Source of the DNA: Chitinophaga pinensis
GTDB lineage: Bacteria; Bacteroidota; Bacteroidia; UKL13-3
Assembly (NCBI GenBank): GCA_945860865.1
Contig: CAMARW010000001.1
Coordinates: 524,294 to 588,293, forward strand
DNA length: 64,000 nucleotides
Direction: 5' to 3'
Part shown: positions 60,656 through 64,000 of the stretch, piece after piece
Layout: the number at the start of each line of letters is the position of its first letter
How positions within the stretch are numbered: the stretch's first letter is position 1
Notes under the pieces: model-generated
What the model saw: only the letters and a program-made list of their open reading frames with translations
The model's database searches: none
What the model was told of the DNA's origin: nothing
Translations under genes and position numbers: made by a program

Positions 60656-60950
60656 AAAATTTAAAATTTATAAGTTAAGCTGCTGTTTTTTTACTAAACA
60701 AGCAGCAATATTAACCAATTAAATCCAAATATATAATACAAAAAAGGGTTTTGAAAACCAGAATTGTAATCTAAAAGTCGTTAATTTGTCAATATTTTTC
60801 AACCTTTTCAAAAATAATTTTTAAAATGGGTTGATTACTTAAATTTGATTTGTTTTTGAAAAACTGTTTTTGTTCTAAATAAGAATAATGTGTCAATTTT
60901 TCAGAAACTATCAATTAAAAACTTAAATTTTATAGATAAAACCTTTCTAT

Positions 60951-61736
60951 TTGCAGAACATGATACAGTTAGTTAGGGCCAAAAAATACCTGGGGCAGCA
61001 TTTTCTTGTAGACCAGCAAATTGCTTCTCACATTGTGGAAGCACTGGTAAATGTATTTCCAGCAGGAAAAGTAATGGAGGTGGGCCCAGGAATGGGTGTG
61101 TTAACTCAGTTTTTATTGCCAGAAAAGCAATTAGAAATTTGGGCAGCAGAGGTTGATGCTGAATCTGTTAGTTTTCTTTTAGCTAATTATTCTAAATTAA
61201 GTGAGCGTTTGCTCCAAGAAAGTTTCTTAGAAATTAATCTTAGTAATTTATTCCCCCATGGAGTTTCTATTATTGGTAATTTCCCTTACAACATTTCCTC
61301 ACAAATTATTTTTCATATTTTAGAGCACAGGGCAAATATTCCTTTTATGGTTGGGATGTTTCAAAAAGAAGTTGCCGAGCGAATTGGTGCTGTTAAAGGA
61401 GGAAAGGAATACGGTATTATCTCGGTTATTACCCAAGCTTATTATGACGTAGAATATTTATTTACGGTTCCTGAACATGTTTTTAATCCTCCTCCTAAAG
61501 TAAAATCAGGTGTTATTCGTTTAACTCGAAAAGCCATTGGCCTAAACTGTGATGAGATTTTGTTTAGGAAAGTTATAAAAACAGCATTTAATCAAAGAAG
61601 GAAAAAACTGAGAAATGCAATATCTACCTTAGGTTTATCGGATGAAGTCTTAGGAGAATTTGCCTCAAAACGCGCAGAGGAATTGTCTGTTGATGATTTT
61701 ATTGTATTAACAAATTTAGTAGCTAACCAAGGATAA
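60951..61736 (+). CDS. rsmA: 16S rRNA dimethyladenosine transferase
   Basis: KKYLGQHFLVDQQIA, EVGPGMGVLTQFLL, GNFPYNISSQIIF. Confidence 0.94.
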   Translation: MQNMIQLVRAKKYLGQHFLVDQQIASHIVEALVNVFPAGKVMEVGPGMGVLTQFLLPEKQLEIWAAEVDAESVSFLLANYSKLSERLLQESFLEINLSNLFPHGVSIIGNFPYNISSQIIFHILEHRANIPFMVGMFQKEVAERIGAVKGGKEYGIISVITQAYYDVEYLFTVPEHVFNPPPKVKSGVIRLTRKAIGLNCDEILFRKVIKTAFNQRRKKLRNAISTLGLSDEVLGEFASKRAEELSVDDFIVLTNLVANQG

Positions 61737-63088
61737 TGGAAAAAATTCAAGTAAACAACGCGCTGCTAAAGCAATTTAAGGTATGGTTTCAAGAAGGTAA
61801 TTTAGCCGATTTGCATAACCAATTGGGGCAAATGTATCCGCAAGATATAGCTGCTGTTATTGATCGTTTGAATACAGAGGAAGCTCGGAAAGTGATGAAT
61901 GCACTGGATAAAGAAGCGGTAGTAAAAGTATTAGTAGAAACAGAGCAAGAAGCCCGCGAGCAGTTTTTATCGGCCTACTCCTCTTATGAAATTGCCAATG
62001 AGTTCATCGAAAAAATGAATAGCGATGATGCGGCATACATACTCAATCATTTTTCCAATAATAAAAAGGAAGAAATTATTGCCAAACTGCATGATATTGA
62101 ATATGCAAGCAGCCTGCTAGAGCTAATTAGCTATGAAAATGAAACTGCCGGAAGTTTAATGGCACTTGAGTTAGTTAAGGCTTATGAAGATTGGTCTGTT
62201 AAAAAATGTATCGAAGAAATTAGAATACAAGCCGAAAATGTGGAGAGCATTTTGGTGGTATATGTAGTTGATGATTTGGAAAGATTGAAGGGTATAATCA
62301 CACTCAAAAATCTTATTCTGGCCGATCCTAATGAACAGATTCAAAAACTTTTCAATAAAGAGGTAATCTCGGTTTCAACATCTGCCCCAGTTGATGAAGT
62401 AGCTAATCTTACAAAAAAATACGATTTAATGGTTTTGCCAGTGGTGGATCCTTTGGGCAGGTTGGTTGGCCGAATTACCATTGATGATGTGGTAGATTTA
62501 ATTAAAGATGAAGCCGACGAGGATTACCAGCTAATGAGTGGTATTACCGAGGATGTTGACCCAACAGATAAAGTTTGGATTTTGTCTCGCGCTCGTTTGC
62601 CATGGCTAATTATTGGTTTATTTGGGGGTATTGCAAGTTCACGTTTTCTGGCTCTTTATGAAGGTCAAATAATGATTCATCCAGAAATGGCTTTTTTTAT
62701 CCCTATGATTGCGGCTATGGGCGGAAATGTTGGTGTGCAATCTTCCGCCATTGTGGTGCAGGGTATAGCCAACGATACTTTAGGTACTAAAAATATAGGT
62801 CAAAAAATATTAAAAGAATTGCGGGTTGCCTTATTAAATGGAATTATTTGTTCTTTACTCATTTTGTTTTACAATTTAGCCTTTCAAGACTCTTATGAAC
62901 TAGCACTTACCGTAAGTTTTGCCTTATTAACAGTTATTATATTTGCTTCTATTTTTGGTACTTTTATTCCTATGGTTTTAAACCAAATGAAAATAGATCC
63001 AGCGTTGGCTACCGGTCCTTTTATAACCACAAGCAATGATTTATTGGGCATTGTTATCTATTTTTCAATTGGTAGGTTACTGTATTAA
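61736..63088 (+). CDS. mgtE: Magnesium transporter MgtE
   Basis: MgtE N-domain, CBS pair (MVLPVVDPLGRLVGRITIDDVVDLI), AAMGGNVGVQSSAIVV, GPFITTSNDLLGI. Confidence 0.94.
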   Translation: MEKIQVNNALLKQFKVWFQEGNLADLHNQLGQMYPQDIAAVIDRLNTEEARKVMNALDKEAVVKVLVETEQEAREQFLSAYSSYEIANEFIEKMNSDDAAYILNHFSNNKKEEIIAKLHDIEYASSLLELISYENETAGSLMALELVKAYEDWSVKKCIEEIRIQAENVESILVVYVVDDLERLKGIITLKNLILADPNEQIQKLFNKEVISVSTSAPVDEVANLTKKYDLMVLPVVDPLGRLVGRITIDDVVDLIKDEADEDYQLMSGITEDVDPTDKVWILSRARLPWLIIGLFGGIASSRFLALYEGQIMIHPEMAFFIPMIAAMGGNVGVQSSAIVVQGIANDTLGTKNIGQKILKELRVALLNGIICSLLILFYNLAFQDSYELALTVSFALLTVIIFASIFGTFIPMVLNQMKIDPALATGPFITTSNDLLGIVIYFSIGRLLY

Positions 63089-63139
63089 GTTTTTTAAAAT
63101 ACCCGTGCAACCTTCTATTAATTTTTAATAACTATTGCA

Positions 63140-64000
63140 ATGAATGAAGTTTTAAACCCTGAACCAATTACCTTGAATGTACTCATCGTTGATGATTTAC
63201 ATCCATGCTTAATGGAGGGTTTAAGTAAACATGGCTGCAAAGTTCTTTATTTGCCAGATGCAAATCGGGCAGAAATTTTAGCAGCACTTCCTAATAAAGA
63301 TGTACTCGTTATTAGAACTAAAACCATAGTAGATAAAGCCTTATTGGATCAGGCCAACGCTTTAAAAATTATAGCAAGGGCAGGGGCAGGTATGGATAAT
63401 ATAGATTTGTTTGAAGCTGAAAAGAGAAACATAACATGCTTTAATGCAGGGGAGGCAAATTCTGATGCGGTAGCAGAACAGAGTCTTGCCATGTTATTAA
63501 TGCTCTTAAACAATTTATTTAGGGCAAACCAACAAGTAAAAGCAGGAATTTGGCAACGCGAAGCTAATAGAGGCATTGAACTTGCTGGTAAAACGGTGGC
63601 TATTATTGGTTATGGAAATACTGGAAGTGCCTTTGCTTCCAAGCTTTCTGCTATGAAAGTTAAAGTGCTTGCTTATGATAAATACCGCTCAAATTTTGGG
63701 AATAGTCTGGTGCAAGAATGTACCTGGAAAGAGATATTTGAATTAGCAGATATACTCAGTTTCCATGTTCCTTTAACAAATGAAACAAAATACTATTTTA
63801 ATAGCTCCTTGCTGAACCAATTTAAAAAAAACATTTTCTTGCTCAATTTGAGTAGGGGAAAAGTGGTCAATACGAAAGATTTATTGCTGGGCTTGAACCA
63901 AGGAAAAATTTTGGGTGCTGCATTGGATGTACTCGAAAATGAACAGCTAAATTTATTAAATACGGAAGAAAAAATCTTGTTTGAACAGCTCTGTAAACAC
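63140..64000 (+). CDS. serA: D-3-phosphoglycerate dehydrogenase-like D-2-hydroxyacid dehydrogenase, truncated by window end
   Basis: Translated by eye: MNEVLNPEPITLNVLIVDDLHP...RAGAGMDNIDL...KTVAIIGYGNTGSAFA...; no stop before 64000. Confidence 0.75.
   Translation, partial: MNEVLNPEPITLNVLIVDDLHPCLMEGLSKHGCKVLYLPDANRAEILAALPNKDVLVIRTKTIVDKALLDQANALKIIARAGAGMDNIDLFEAEKRNITCFNAGEANSDAVAEQSLAMLLMLLNNLFRANQQVKAGIWQREANRGIELAGKTVAIIGYGNTGSAFASKLSAMKVKVLAYDKYRSNFGNSLVQECTWKEIFELADILSFHVPLTNETKYYFNSSLLNQFKKNIFLLNLSRGKVVNTKDLLLGLNQGKILGAALDVLENEQLNLLNTEEKILFEQLCKH

Noticed and set aside
52350-63159. 10.8-kb stretch with no TTGGTTCA 8-mer as a meaningful desert
   Set aside because: With about one site per 2 kb, the longest of ~33 gaps could be this large by chance (rough estimate ~0.1); core GGTTCA sites still occur inside it.

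Overview
Chromosomal window from an AT-rich Bacteroidetes-type genome. Lineage is inferred from a T9SS C-terminal domain, TAnnTTTG promoter boxes, a CzcA-TolC fusion, bifunctional PGI/PMI and a fused E1 alpha/beta dehydrogenase. I saw no phage, IS element, CRISPR array or rRNA. Most of the window is housekeeping: sucA, coaX, birA, rsfS, hutU, ettA, era, xseAB, ahcY, accBC-fabH-plsX-rpmF, pdxA, pepA, rsmA, mgtE, a partial serA-like gene and an initiator tRNA. Accessory islands are a His-rich/TonB metal cluster, a CzcCBA-like efflux locus, and a 4-gene secreted lipase/PQQ-like operon. The strongest unexplained signal is at word level. TTGGTTCA (mostly TTGGTTCAG/A) and its core GGTTCA are dispersed on both strands and in different reading frames. 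My hand count is about 33 copies of the 8-mer and about 79 of the 6-mer, against about 2.5 and 26 expected from base composition. It resembles a DNA-uptake, Chi-like or HIP1-like genome word. A second signal is a set of strict period-7 tandem repeats at tail-to-tail gene junctions. Other findings are a 61-bp near-perfect palindrome that copies the accC gene end, and RsfS with a histone-H1-like Lys/Ala N-terminal tail.
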